A stretch of 47,134 nucleotides of DNA from Cytophagales bacterium (GTDB lineage Bacteria; Bacteroidota; Bacteroidia; Cytophagales; Cytophagaceae): positions 1 to 47,134 of the forward strand of contig JAAFID010000005.1 in the NCBI GenBank assembly GCA_013297765.1, in the 5' to 3' direction. The notes under the pieces are model-generated. The model was not told the origin of the DNA. It worked only from the letters and a program-made list of their open reading frames with translations, and searched no databases. A program made the position numbers and the translations under genes. Of this stretch, positions 26,457-35,879 are shown piece after piece; the first letter of the stretch is position 1, and each line of letters opens with the position of its first letter.

Positions 26457-29400
26457 TTGAAGCCTACAAAGCTAAGCATATTAAAAATAAAGAAAGGAAT
26501 TTACAGGGTTTTTAAAACGCTGCTTGAAGGCGTATGGCGGCTGTTTTTTTTACTATTGTTGCTAATAGGTTTGCTTTTAGTTGCTATTCAAATACCTGTG
26601 GTGCAAAATAAACTGGTAGATGTAGCCACAGATTATGTAAGTGAAAAATTATATTTCCCAGTAACAATAGGTAGTGTAGGTATTAGTTGGTTCGACGAGA
26701 TAGTGCTGTACAATGCAGTGATGGAAGACCCCAATGGCGGTAAAATGATTTACCTAGGCAAAGCCATTGTGGATTTTAAAATAATGAAATTACTGAATGC
26801 CGATATTGTGGTTGAAGATGTTTCTCTGCAAGATGGTGGTGTAAACTTGATTGCTTACAAAAATGGACATCTTAACATCAACGATTTTATAGATGCGTTG
26901 TCTGGAAATGACACTACTACCACCTCGCCAAGCCAGCCACCTACACCATTTACAGTGCCCTATATCGAGTTGGTCAATATGAATTTTAGTTTCAATGATG
27001 TAGTGCAGCCGCATATTCCCGATTTTGATCATTTTCATTTTGAATTTGACAGCATCAATGCCGATGTGTACAATTTAAAAATAGTGGGCGACACTTTTAA
27101 GATAGATGTACGCAACCTAAATACTTTTGAAACCCATACCCAACTAAGGATACATAGCCTAAGTACCGATTATTTGATTACTGATAAAAGAATGGAGTTT
27201 GCCGCACTTGATGCTAAAATAGGCGACTGTCATGTAAAAAATTATATGAATTTTGGATTTAGAGAAATAGGCAACCTGTCTTACTTTGTAGATAGTACCG
27301 ATGTTACGCTTAATCTAGACAGCACCGTATTGAGTTTGCAAGATCTTTCTTTTTTTAATGCTGAATTAAAACCCTATACCGACAAGGCAATATTGTCGGG
27401 GTTTTTCAAAGGTAAAGTTGGCGATTTTGGGGTAAGAAATTTATCGTTTCAGTTTGGCAACAATTCAATTTTTAAAGGCAAGTTAGAGCTAAAAGGCTTG
27501 CCCAATATTCGAGAAACATTTGTCGATTTTGCATTCAAAGAATCAAAGCTAGATGCAAGAGACATTCGTCAATACTGCGATGCATTTACCTATCGACAAT
27601 TTCAAAAATTTGCTACCATAGCTGGTAAGGGCAATTTTGTTGGGTTTGCCAACGATTTCGTTGCCTCGGGCAATTTCAATACTGGCCTAGGAACTTTGAA
27701 GGCCGACATTAATTTCAAAATTGACGATCACAAACATGCACACGCATTTTACGAAGGGCAAGTGACCACTTCCAATTTTAATCTTGGTAAATTAATAGAG
27801 CAAGAAGATTATATAGGGCATATAGACATAGATGGTAAGCTAGAAGGCGAGGGGGTAGAGATTGCCAATGCGGTAGTGAAAGTAAATGCCAAAATTCCTA
27901 AAATAGAATTAAACGGCTATCAATTTAAAAATATAAAAACCAACGCAACACTGCAAAACCGACTATTCGACGGGTTGCTAGAGGTAAACGACAGCAACCT
28001 AGTATTGCAAACTATAGGCAAGGTAGATTTGCGTAAGGATAAAAACATAGTCAATATTTCGGGAAGAATAGATAAGGCAAATCTAAGACCCCTCAACTTG
28101 AGCTTGAATAATAAAGAAGCACTTTTGAGAACCAATTTTTATTTCAATTTTACGGGTTTAGAAATTGATAAAATAGATGGCGAATGCGGACTGGTAAACA
28201 CTTACTTGCTCTATAAAGGTGTGAAAGAAGTAGAGATAGATTCTTTAAAAATCATAACAAAAAAGATAGATAAGAAAAGAACATTCACCGTCAATTCAGA
28301 CTTGCTAACGCTGGATGCAAGAGGCGATTTTGATTTTACCACATTGATTGCCGAGTGCAAACGATTGTATAAGGAATATAGTATTAGCCTTGCCAATGAT
28401 AAGGTAGAAATTGAAAACTACTATGCTGCCAAAAATAACAGTGTCACTGGACTATCTCAGTTGGATTTTAGTTTGCATGCCAAAGATTTGAATCAAATAC
28501 TTTCTATCTATGTGCCCAATCTATATTTATCGAGTGGTTTCTTTGTAAAAGGCGATTTTACTAGTGGTCACAGTAGTATACTGAACATACAATCGTTTAT
28601 AGATACGGTATATTTCAACGAAAATGAATTGATAAAAACGGAAATAGAATGCAGCACCTCTAAGGCGATAAATCATGCCGATGTAAACGCTTCGTTGTTT
28701 ATTAATTCCAAATCGCAAAAGCTAAAATCAGGATTAAAGTTTAGAAACCTTTATTTTGAAGGCAACTGGAAAAATGATGCCATTGATTTTAAGAGCAAGC
28801 TGTACCAGCAAGATTCAGAAGATCATTTGATATTGAATGGTGATGTGAAACTGGGCGATCGCACGCAAACCTTGGTCTTGAGAAATTCAGAATTACATAT
28901 CCTCAATCAAGTATGGAATTTGCCACAAGACAACAAAACATTTTTTACCAAGACTACCATTGGATTTGAAAATTTAAAATTACAAAACGGTGTGCAATAC
29001 ATAGCACTAGATGGCGAAATGTCGGATGATCCAGAGCATGAGTCTAGGTTGGTATTTCAAGATTTTAAAATGGAAAATCTAAATCCATTGTTGAAAAATA
29101 CAAATCTGAAAGGAAACCTAAACGCCAATTTTGTGCTCAAAAAAGTTTTCTCTGGTGTGCAGGCAGTAGGAAATATTGACCTAGATACATTTATAGTCGA
29201 TGGGTTTAAGATAGGAAATATCAAAGGTGCTACTACTTATGACAATGCTACCAATACCATCAAAGCTGGGGTAGAGGTAGTTCGTGACGATATAAAAGTA
29301 ATTGATATCATGGGCGACATCGTCCCTTCTAGCGATACGACAGAAAATAAATTGGATCTGCGTGCATCGCTCAATGGTGCAGATTTGGAAATATTAAATC

Positions 29401-31034
29401 CATTGCTCAGAGGCGTGCTGACCAACATTGGCGGCAAGGCCACTGGGGTATTTAAAATAAAAGGTAGCACTAAGAATATTTCAATACAAGGCAAAGCTGA
29501 TGTAAAAAAAGGAAAATTTAAAGTGCCCTATTTAGGAACCACCTATTATTTTGAGGATCAAATTTACCTTACAGAAAATTTGATAGGGTTCAAAAATCTA
29601 AAACTAAAGGATAGCGAAGGCAATATGGGTACGGTAAATGGAGGTTTGTACCACGATCATTTCAATCATTTTATTGTAGATATTAAAGGCCTATTTAAAG
29701 ATATGAAAGTGCTAAACTTAGAAGAGAAAGACAACAATCTTTTCTATGGCGAGGCCAATATTAGTGGCGACTTTGAGATATTGGGCACATTCGACGATTT
29801 ACAAATTAATGCCAATGCGATAACCAAAAAAGGAACAAAAATTTATATACCCATCAACAGCAGTAGTACGCTAGAGCAGCAGAGTTACATTAAATTTATT
29901 TCTAAAAAAGACAAAGTAACGCTGAAAAAAACTAGAGATAGCGTAGATGTGTCGGGCTTAAAGATGGAGTTTAATCTAGAAATAACCCCAAGTGCCTATA
30001 CTGAAATTATTTTTGACAAACGTACTGGCGATATTATTAGAGGATATGGGCAAGGCAACTTGAAACTTAAAATAGATACCAGAGGCGATTTTACCATGGA
30101 AGGCGATTATAGGTTTAGAGAAGGTTGGTATAATTTTACGTTGGCTGGCCTTATCAATAAAGAGTTTAAAATTAAATCGAATAGCAGTATTTCATGGTCG
30201 GGCGATCCTTATGGCGGCCTCATGGATATTGAGGCAGAGTATCTCCAATATGTGTCTATGAAGCCACTATTGAAAGATTCTTTGAAACTAAAAAACTCGG
30301 AAATGAATAGAAAATATCCTGCCGAGGTAAGGCTAGGGTTGAAGGGCAATCTACTGAGTCCAGAAATTAAAATGGGAATAGATATACTTCGCAACCCGTC
30401 GTTTATGAATGAAGAAGTGACGGCTTTCAAATCTAAGCTAGCCAGCAATGACCAAGAGCTAAACAGGCAGGTTTTTAGCGTACTGGTATTGGGTGGGTTT
30501 GCTCCCGAAAATAGTTTTTCGGGCATAGCCAGCCCAGCCAATAATTTAAGCGAAATGCTGTCGAATCAGCTTAGCAACTGGCTGTCGCAGGTAGATGACA
30601 AATTGCAAATAGATGTAAATCTCAATTCGCTAGATAGAAATGCACTCAATACTTTTCAAATGCGGCTTTCATACACCTTGCTTGATGGTCGCCTTCGCAT
30701 TACTAGAGATGGAAGTTTTCAAAATGCCCAAAACCCTAATCAAACCAACGTGTCGAACATAGCAGGCGAGTGGACAATAGAATATTTGCTCAGTGCCGAT
30801 GGCAAGTTTAGAATGAAATTATTTAATAAAATCAATCAAAATATTTTAATCAATAGTGTAGGCGGCAACTCTACCTCGTCTGCTGGCTTTAGCGTTCTGC
30901 ATACCCAAAGTTTTAATGGACTTAAAGATTTGGTAAAACCACAAAAGGACAACATTACGCAAGAGCTGAATAATTATATTTTGAAAAAATCTAAAGAAGA
31001 AGACAAAAATTTTGAAGAAAATCAACAAAAATAA
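26457..31034 (+). CDS. tamB: TamB-like translocation and assembly module / AsmA-like bridge protein
   Basis: The 1525-residue protein has one N-terminal membrane helix (about 29-48, LFFLLLLLIGLLLVAIQI) followed by a very long beta-strand-rich periplasmic region and the C-terminal TamB/DUF490 domain (about 1150-1490; for example QVFSVLVLGGFAP, MRLSYTLLDGRLRITRDG). TamB family members span the periplasm as hydrophobic-groove bridges that move phospholipids and assist insertion of outer-membrane proteins. The only workable start is the TTG at 26457; no ATG lies near. It is divergent from tsaD with a 12-base gap. The C-terminus is a short charged tail. Confidence 0.92.
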   Translation: MKPTKLSILKIKKGIYRVFKTLLEGVWRLFFLLLLLIGLLLVAIQIPVVQNKLVDVATDYVSEKLYFPVTIGSVGISWFDEIVLYNAVMEDPNGGKMIYLGKAIVDFKIMKLLNADIVVEDVSLQDGGVNLIAYKNGHLNINDFIDALSGNDTTTTSPSQPPTPFTVPYIELVNMNFSFNDVVQPHIPDFDHFHFEFDSINADVYNLKIVGDTFKIDVRNLNTFETHTQLRIHSLSTDYLITDKRMEFAALDAKIGDCHVKNYMNFGFREIGNLSYFVDSTDVTLNLDSTVLSLQDLSFFNAELKPYTDKAILSGFFKGKVGDFGVRNLSFQFGNNSIFKGKLELKGLPNIRETFVDFAFKESKLDARDIRQYCDAFTYRQFQKFATIAGKGNFVGFANDFVASGNFNTGLGTLKADINFKIDDHKHAHAFYEGQVTTSNFNLGKLIEQEDYIGHIDIDGKLEGEGVEIANAVVKVNAKIPKIELNGYQFKNIKTNATLQNRLFDGLLEVNDSNLVLQTIGKVDLRKDKNIVNISGRIDKANLRPLNLSLNNKEALLRTNFYFNFTGLEIDKIDGECGLVNTYLLYKGVKEVEIDSLKIITKKIDKKRTFTVNSDLLTLDARGDFDFTTLIAECKRLYKEYSISLANDKVEIENYYAAKNNSVTGLSQLDFSLHAKDLNQILSIYVPNLYLSSGFFVKGDFTSGHSSILNIQSFIDTVYFNENELIKTEIECSTSKAINHADVNASLFINSKSQKLKSGLKFRNLYFEGNWKNDAIDFKSKLYQQDSEDHLILNGDVKLGDRTQTLVLRNSELHILNQVWNLPQDNKTFFTKTTIGFENLKLQNGVQYIALDGEMSDDPEHESRLVFQDFKMENLNPLLKNTNLKGNLNANFVLKKVFSGVQAVGNIDLDTFIVDGFKIGNIKGATTYDNATNTIKAGVEVVRDDIKVIDIMGDIVPSSDTTENKLDLRASLNGADLEILNPLLRGVLTNIGGKATGVFKIKGSTKNISIQGKADVKKGKFKVPYLGTTYYFEDQIYLTENLIGFKNLKLKDSEGNMGTVNGGLYHDHFNHFIVDIKGLFKDMKVLNLEEKDNNLFYGEANISGDFEILGTFDDLQINANAITKKGTKIYIPINSSSTLEQQSYIKFISKKDKVTLKKTRDSVDVSGLKMEFNLEITPSAYTEIIFDKRTGDIIRGYGQGNLKLKIDTRGDFTMEGDYRFREGWYNFTLAGLINKEFKIKSNSSISWSGDPYGGLMDIEAEYLQYVSMKPLLKDSLKLKNSEMNRKYPAEVRLGLKGNLLSPEIKMGIDILRNPSFMNEEVTAFKSKLASNDQELNRQVFSVLVLGGFAPENSFSGIASPANNLSEMLSNQLSNWLSQVDDKLQIDVNLNSLDRNALNTFQMRLSYTLLDGRLRITRDGSFQNAQNPNQTNVSNIAGEWTIEYLLSADGKFRMKLFNKINQNILINSVGGNSTSSAGFSVLHTQSFNGLKDLVKPQKDNITQELNNYILKKSKEEDKNFEENQQK
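26467..26474 (-). promoter_or_regulatory. Candidate tsaD promoter -7 element inside tamB
   Basis: The minus strand reads TAGCTTTG, matching the Bacteroidota -7 consensus TAnnTTTG, 22 bases before the tsaD start codon. No good -33 TTG is seen at 19-20 bases upstream, so the support is partial. Confidence 0.4.
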
Positions 31035-31140
31035 TTACCTGTTGTTCCAAATGAAAGAGAAACAAAAGGCGACAATCCGAATGAAAATAAGATTGCCCCC
31101 AAAGAAGAACATCAATAGCTACTTGTTTTTGTTCTCTTTT

Positions 31141-31203
31141 TTACCCATTTCTATTTAGTATTAATTCCTATTTCCCCATTGTTACAGTTACCCATTTCTA
31201 TTT
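31141..31203. repeat. 16-base direct repeat at the photolyase start
   Basis: TTACCCATTTCTATTT occurs at 31141-31156 and again at 31188-31203, 47 bases apart. The second copy codes for the first beta strand of the photolyase (LPISIF). The region between holds the TTG start used here. It may be a small duplication that changed the 5' end of the gene. Confidence 0.85.
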
Positions 31204-32483
31204 TTTGGTTTAGAAGAGATTTGCGATTGCACGACAACGCTGCTCTCTATCACTCCCTAAAAGCAGGTTTACCCGTATTGCCCATTTTTATATTTGATAC
31301 AGAAATTTTAAATAAACTGGAGAACAAAAGTGACGCTAGAGTGCAATTTATTCATCAAACCCTTGCCAATATTGATAGAGAGTTGCAAGCTTACCATTCT
31401 TCATTGCTGCTAATGCATGGAAGTGTAATAGATATTTTAAATACAATATTGACAAAATTTAATGTAAAAAAAGTATATGCAAACCATGACTACGAACCTA
31501 GTGCAATAGCTAGAGACGAACAGGTAAATATTTTTTTACAATCAAAGAACATTGAATTTCATACCTTCAAAGACCAAGTAATATTTGAAAAAAATGAAAT
31601 ATTAAGCGATACAGGAAATCCTTATAAAGTTTACACCCCTTACAAAAACAAGTGGCTACAGAAGGTAAATGATTTTTATTTGAAGTCCTATCCCGTAGAA
31701 AAATATGTGGCTAATTTTTACCAATCTACACCTTTTGCACTCCCTACACTTGCTGCTATTGGGTTTCGACCTTCCCACATTCAAATTCCATCTACCCGAA
31801 TCAATGAAAATTTGTTGAAAGAATATGATTTGCGTCGTGATTATCCAGAGCAGGCGGCTACCTCTTTGCTAGGGATACACCTTCGGTTTGGCACACTATC
31901 GGTGAGGCAGATGGCGAGTAAAGCCCAAGCCATCAATGCTACTTGGCTAAGCGAATTTATATGGAGAGAATTTTTTATGCAGTTGCTATTCCACTTTCCC
32001 TATGTGCAAAAAGAACCTTTCAATAGAAAATTTTTGAAATTAGGTTGGCGGTATGATGAAAAAGATTTTGAAAAATGGTGCAATGGCAATACTGGGTATC
32101 CGCTGGTAGATGCAGGCATGAGAGAGCTCAATGCTACAGGGCACATGCACAATAGAGTGCGTATGGTGGTGGCTAGTTTCCTTACCAAACATTTGCTCAT
32201 AGACTGGACTTGGGGAGAAGCATATTTTGCACAACGATTGCTTGACTACGACCTTGCAGCAAACAATGGTAACTGGCAGTGGAGTGCTGGCACAGGTGCC
32301 GATGCACAACCATTTTTTCGCATCTTCAATCCTACTTTACAGCAAGAGCGATTTGACCCACACTTTAAATACATTAAAAAATGGGTTCCAGAATATGGAA
32401 CATTCAACTATGTAGCCCCCATGATAGACCACAAATTTGCGACAGATAGGGCAAAACAGGCTTTTAAAAATATCCAAGACTAA
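31179..32483 (+). CDS. phr: Cryptochrome/deoxyribodipyrimidine photolyase family protein
   Basis: The 434-residue flavoprotein has an N-terminal alpha/beta photolyase domain (IFWFRRDLRLHDNAAL) and a C-terminal FAD domain with SEFIWREFFMQLL, GYPLVDAGMRELNATG, MHNRVRMVVASFL and WQWSAGTGADAQPFFRIFNP. These residues line the FAD pocket, and the length fits class I CPD photolyases, which use blue light to split thymine dimers. The start is TTG 31179, only eight codons before the first conserved strand; no ATG is available, and a nearby duplication makes the 5' end uncertain. A cryptochrome-like function cannot be excluded. Confidence 0.92.
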   Translation: MLQLPISIFWFRRDLRLHDNAALYHSLKAGLPVLPIFIFDTEILNKLENKSDARVQFIHQTLANIDRELQAYHSSLLLMHGSVIDILNTILTKFNVKKVYANHDYEPSAIARDEQVNIFLQSKNIEFHTFKDQVIFEKNEILSDTGNPYKVYTPYKNKWLQKVNDFYLKSYPVEKYVANFYQSTPFALPTLAAIGFRPSHIQIPSTRINENLLKEYDLRRDYPEQAATSLLGIHLRFGTLSVRQMASKAQAINATWLSEFIWREFFMQLLFHFPYVQKEPFNRKFLKLGWRYDEKDFEKWCNGNTGYPLVDAGMRELNATGHMHNRVRMVVASFLTKHLLIDWTWGEAYFAQRLLDYDLAANNGNWQWSAGTGADAQPFFRIFNPTLQQERFDPHFKYIKKWVPEYGTFNYVAPMIDHKFATDRAKQAFKNIQD

Positions 32484-32496
32484 AACGAAAAATACC

Positions 32497-32504
32497 TATT
32501 TTTG
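32497..32504 (+). promoter_or_regulatory. Candidate promoter -7 element for the YedK/HMCES gene
   Basis: TATTTTTG matches the Bacteroidota TAnnTTTG consensus and lies 31 bases before the ATG at 32536, a normal leader distance. A -33 TTG is not obvious. Confidence 0.35.
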
Positions 32505-32535
32505 TAGCCTATATTTTTAATGACAACAACCCAAT

Positions 32536-33231
32536 ATGTGCGGTAGATATTCTTTAATTTCTGATAAAAAAAATCTTGAAAAAAGATTTGGCGTTACTTT
32601 CCCTGCCGACTTAAAACCTAGGTACAATGCTGCCCCCACCCAGCTGCTTCCCATCATAGCCAATGATAATACTACAGAAGCACATTATTGCAAATGGGGA
32701 CTAGTGCCACACTGGTCGCTCAATGAAGCTGGTGGTAGCAACCTTATCAATATTCGTTCTGAAAATATATTATCAAAAAATACTTTTAAACTGGTAGCCC
32801 AAAGCCAACGCTGCATAGTGCCTACTGACGGATTTTATGAATGGAAAAAAGAATTAAAATTACGCACACCCTACAGAATAATGCTGAGCAACGAACAGCC
32901 ATTTGCTTTCGCAGGTATATGGGATGAGTGGCAAAACGACCAAGGTCAAAGTCTTCGCACCTTTGGCATCGTTACCACTGAAGCCTTGGGCGATTTGAAA
33001 GAAATACACGACCGTATGCCCATTATTTTGACCCCCGAAACGGAAAAAATATGGCTACATGCCACCCTCGCAGATACCGATATGCGACAAATTTTTGACA
33101 CTACACCTTTCAGCCAACTTACATTTTACAAATCACACCGCAATGTAAACTCAGCCATGGTAGATGAACCAGTATGTATAGAACCCGCACCTAAGTTGTA
33201 TCCTGGTGAATCTTACAGTCTTTTTGATTAG
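32536..33231 (+). CDS. SOS response-associated peptidase (HMCES/YedK family)
   Basis: The 231-residue SRAP protein has all its catalytic residues: Cys2 exposed after Met removal (MCGRYS), Asn72 (NIRSE), Glu102 (DGFYEW) and His158 (EIHDRMP). These proteins form a covalent thiazolidine crosslink through Cys2 with abasic sites in single-stranded DNA and shield them from breakage. It lies 52 bases after the photolyase on the same strand, so two DNA-damage proteins are adjacent. Confidence 0.95.
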   Translation: MCGRYSLISDKKNLEKRFGVTFPADLKPRYNAAPTQLLPIIANDNTTEAHYCKWGLVPHWSLNEAGGSNLINIRSENILSKNTFKLVAQSQRCIVPTDGFYEWKKELKLRTPYRIMLSNEQPFAFAGIWDEWQNDQGQSLRTFGIVTTEALGDLKEIHDRMPIILTPETEKIWLHATLADTDMRQIFDTTPFSQLTFYKSHRNVNSAMVDEPVCIEPAPKLYPGESYSLFD

Positions 33232-33421
33232 TATTTGGGTTATTTTTTATTGAAAATTGAAAATTTCCCTTATCCAATGTTATCTTTTTTTGTAAAATTG
33301 ATACTAAACCATATCAAAATCTAAAACCTCACGTATAAGATTTTTGACATGAATCGACATAGATGTTTTGCATCTGATGGCGATTGTTTTTTACCCATTT
33401 TCTGAGAATTTTCTGCTGGTT

Positions 33422-34756
33422 ATGACACTAAAATTTAAGCCCAAGGCCATTATTGTGCATCCGATATTTACCCTTCTTTTTTTTGGTAGCCTATGCCTGT
33501 TTGCACCAAGCGATACAATAGCACAGTCTAAAATGGGGGTTAGCCTAAGCCCAGGTATAGGGTCTATCTATTCCCCTACCTTGAATAATATTCAAAAATC
33601 ACAAATAGGGAAAGAACCATTGCTCAGTACAGCCTCGGCATCTAGGGGGGTAGGTTTCAATATGGGGTTAGGTATATTTTATCAATATGCCATTAATAAA
33701 AATGTAGCATTGTTGATAGACCCAAGTTTCAATATGTTGTTTTCTAAAATTTATATGAATCAAAAATATGAAAATTTGGACAAGAACGGCACAGGCACAC
33801 AAGTAAGAGAAGAGGCAAAAGCAAAAATAACTACCATGTACCTGCATGTTCCACTGCTGGTCAAATATACCTTTTTTCAAAAAAGAAAACTCTATCTACT
33901 TGCTGGCGGTGCTATGAATATCATGCTTCAGTCAAAATTAAAATCAGAAGAAACCACCACCACCTCTACCTATGGTTTTGAGAGAATCACCGAAACAAAT
34001 GTTTTGCCAACAACTACATTTACAGCTAGTATTGATAAATTTAATCCAGTACAATTTTCAGCCGTAGTAGGTTTGGGAAGGCAGTTTAGAAAAGGTTTGA
34101 AAAATGTTTCTTTAGATTTTACCTACAGCCATCCACTAGTGGGCGGTACTTTCTATAGTTCGTCAAGCGATATGAAACAGGCAAAACAAAATTCAATATT
34201 TGGCGAAGCAGGTAAAATAGAAAGTGAAACTAAGTCGCCTCAATTTTCGCTTAACGATTTTAAAATGGGCGTATTTAATGTTACGTTACGTTTTACCTTA
34301 AAGAAATTTGATAAATCTGCCTATGTCAAAAAAACAGATTCTACGATGTTGCCCACCAAGGCAGAAATTGTACCACCCACCCCCAGTACAAGTAAATCTA
34401 TAGAGGTAGCCCCCGCCCTAGAAACTAAAGCAGAGAAGAAAGCGAGAATAAAGAAAGAAAAGGAAGATGCCAAGGCGGCTAAGAAAACTGTGGCAACGCC
34501 CACCACATCAACAGACAAATTCACAGAGCCCACAACAGCTACCGAAACCGAAACCAAAGCGGAAAAGAAGGCAAGAATAAAAAAAGAAGCTGATGAAGCC
34601 AAGGCTGCTAGGAAAGCCAAGTCTATAACTGAAAGTACAGAATCTACCCCAGAGAAATCTACAGAAGTAGCCCCTACCACTGAAACCAAAAGCGAAAAGA
34701 AAGCAAGGCTAAAAAAGGAAGCAGAAGAGGGTAAAAAAGATAAAGTAGAGAAATAA
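33422..34756 (+). CDS. Outer-membrane beta-barrel protein with a lysine-rich triple-repeat tail
   Basis: From ATG 33422 the protein has 444 residues; an upstream TTG at 33368 would bury the signal peptide. A signal sequence (HPIFTLLFFGSLCLFAPSDT, cleaved near IAQS) leads to alternating beta strands typical of small Bacteroidota barrels (GFNMGLGIFYQYAINKNVAL, YLHVPLLVKYTF, FNVTLRFTLKKF). After the last strand comes a ~130-residue hydrophilic tail with three copies of ETK(A/S)EKKAR(I/L)KKE. Such a tail on a barrel is unusual and might reach peptidoglycan or a periplasmic partner (inference). No operon partner is evident. Confidence 0.75.
   Translation: MTLKFKPKAIIVHPIFTLLFFGSLCLFAPSDTIAQSKMGVSLSPGIGSIYSPTLNNIQKSQIGKEPLLSTASASRGVGFNMGLGIFYQYAINKNVALLIDPSFNMLFSKIYMNQKYENLDKNGTGTQVREEAKAKITTMYLHVPLLVKYTFFQKRKLYLLAGGAMNIMLQSKLKSEETTTTSTYGFERITETNVLPTTTFTASIDKFNPVQFSAVVGLGRQFRKGLKNVSLDFTYSHPLVGGTFYSSSSDMKQAKQNSIFGEAGKIESETKSPQFSLNDFKMGVFNVTLRFTLKKFDKSAYVKKTDSTMLPTKAEIVPPTPSTSKSIEVAPALETKAEKKARIKKEKEDAKAAKKTVATPTTSTDKFTEPTTATETETKAEKKARIKKEADEAKAARKAKSITESTESTPEKSTEVAPTTETKSEKKARLKKEAEEGKKDKVEK
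34421..34753 (+). repeat. Three lysine/alanine-rich tail repeats
   Basis: The motif ETK-x-EKKAR-x-KKE begins at 34421, 34550 and 34682 (43- and 44-codon spacing), each followed by a charged E/D/K/A stretch. Between copies lies Thr/Ser/Pro-rich linker. The DNA of the copies is similar but not identical. Confidence 0.88.
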
Positions 34757-35138
34757 TCATTTTGGTAATAAATAATTTACCATTGCTAAAAAAAAGGTAC
34801 ACCTACTAGTGCCTACTTTATTGGGTGCTTATATTTAAAGCACGTTCGTTCGTTGTTTGGATTCAAGTGCAAAATTAATACTTTGGCATTTTTTACATCT
34901 AAAGATGAGCAGCAGAAACAAATTTGGATAATAACTATGTTTTTAATTAATATGGTATTATAGCATATTTTGATATATCATCGTGGTCCTTTATCACTTT
35001 TTACATTTTTTCATTCGAATCAAAGTGAAGTATTTTACTAAATATGACATTCTAAAATTGATTATAAAATCTATTTGCTAATTTCGTGGTGTAATAATTT
35101 TAGGCTAGTATCTATACACCATTACCACCTTAGTAAAC
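34757..35138. other. Intergenic region, no gene seen; possible mlaE promoter
   Basis: No convincing ORF or RNA was found in these 382 bases. A near-consensus promoter is present: TTTG at 34856-34859, then 19 bases, then TA-c-TTTG at 34879-34885 (one base short of TAnnTTTG). If used, the mlaE transcript would have a leader of about 240 bases. The rest is AT-rich without strong hairpins. Confidence 0.3.
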
Positions 35139-35867
35139 ATGAACAGCATTGGTCAATATTGTCTTTTTATCTTTAGCATGTTTCGGCAGCGAGAAAAGTT
35201 TAGGGTTTATGTAGGGTTGGTATTTGATGAATGTATATTGATAGGGGTAGATTCTGTCTATGTTGTAGCCATAGTATCCACTTTTATAGGTGCAGTATCG
35301 GCGATACAAACGGCTTATAATTTGACTAGCCCATTGGTCCCGCTATCTACAGTAGGCAATATTGTAAGAGATTTTACCATTTTAGAAAATGCCCCAACCT
35401 TTACTTGCCTTGTGTTGGCTGGCAAAGTAGGGTCTAGCATTGCTGGCGGCCTAGGAACTATGCGCATTACAGAACAAATAGACGCTATAGATGTGATGGG
35501 CATAAACTCTGCATCATACCTTGTATTGCCCAAACTATTGGCTGCCATGATAGTATTCCCTATGCTGGTGATCATTTCAGGATTTTTATCTATTGCAGGT
35601 GGTTATTTTGCTACAGTTTACACAGGAATACTTACTCATTACGATTTTGTAACAGGCTTGAGAGATACTTTTGTAGTCTATAATGTATTTTTTGCATTGA
35701 TAAAAGCCGTTGTTTTTGCTTTCCTTATTGCTTCCATCTCTTCTTACCAAGGTTTTTTTACCAAAGGGGGAGCTTTGGAAGTAGGCAAATCGAGTACTAA
35801 TGCCGTAACCAACAGTTGTATTGCCATTCTTGCAGCAGATTATATTATAGCCAAACTTTTATTGTAA
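35139..35867 (+). CDS. mlaE: MlaE-family ABC transporter permease (pair without MCE protein)
   Basis: The 242-residue membrane protein of the MlaE/DUF140 family has about five hydrophobic segments, with the family stretches FIGAVSAIQTAYNL, GKVGSSIAGGLGTMRITEQ and IDAIDVMGINSASYLVLPK. MlaE permeases form the inner-membrane core of phospholipid transporters that work with an MlaF ATPase and an MCE (MlaD) ring. The ATPase gene follows after 12 bases, but no MCE gene is adjacent. The symbol denotes family only. It is a paralogue of the permease at 40990-41799. Confidence 0.92.
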   Translation: MNSIGQYCLFIFSMFRQREKFRVYVGLVFDECILIGVDSVYVVAIVSTFIGAVSAIQTAYNLTSPLVPLSTVGNIVRDFTILENAPTFTCLVLAGKVGSSIAGGLGTMRITEQIDAIDVMGINSASYLVLPKLLAAMIVFPMLVIISGFLSIAGGYFATVYTGILTHYDFVTGLRDTFVVYNVFFALIKAVVFAFLIASISSYQGFFTKGGALEVGKSSTNAVTNSCIAILAADYIIAKLLL

Positions 35868-35879
35868 ACAAGCTATTCG

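Noticed and set aside
31051-31158. 35-codon ORF between TamB and the photolyase
   Set aside because: Short, with no independent support; better explained as part of a disrupted photolyase 5' end or chance.
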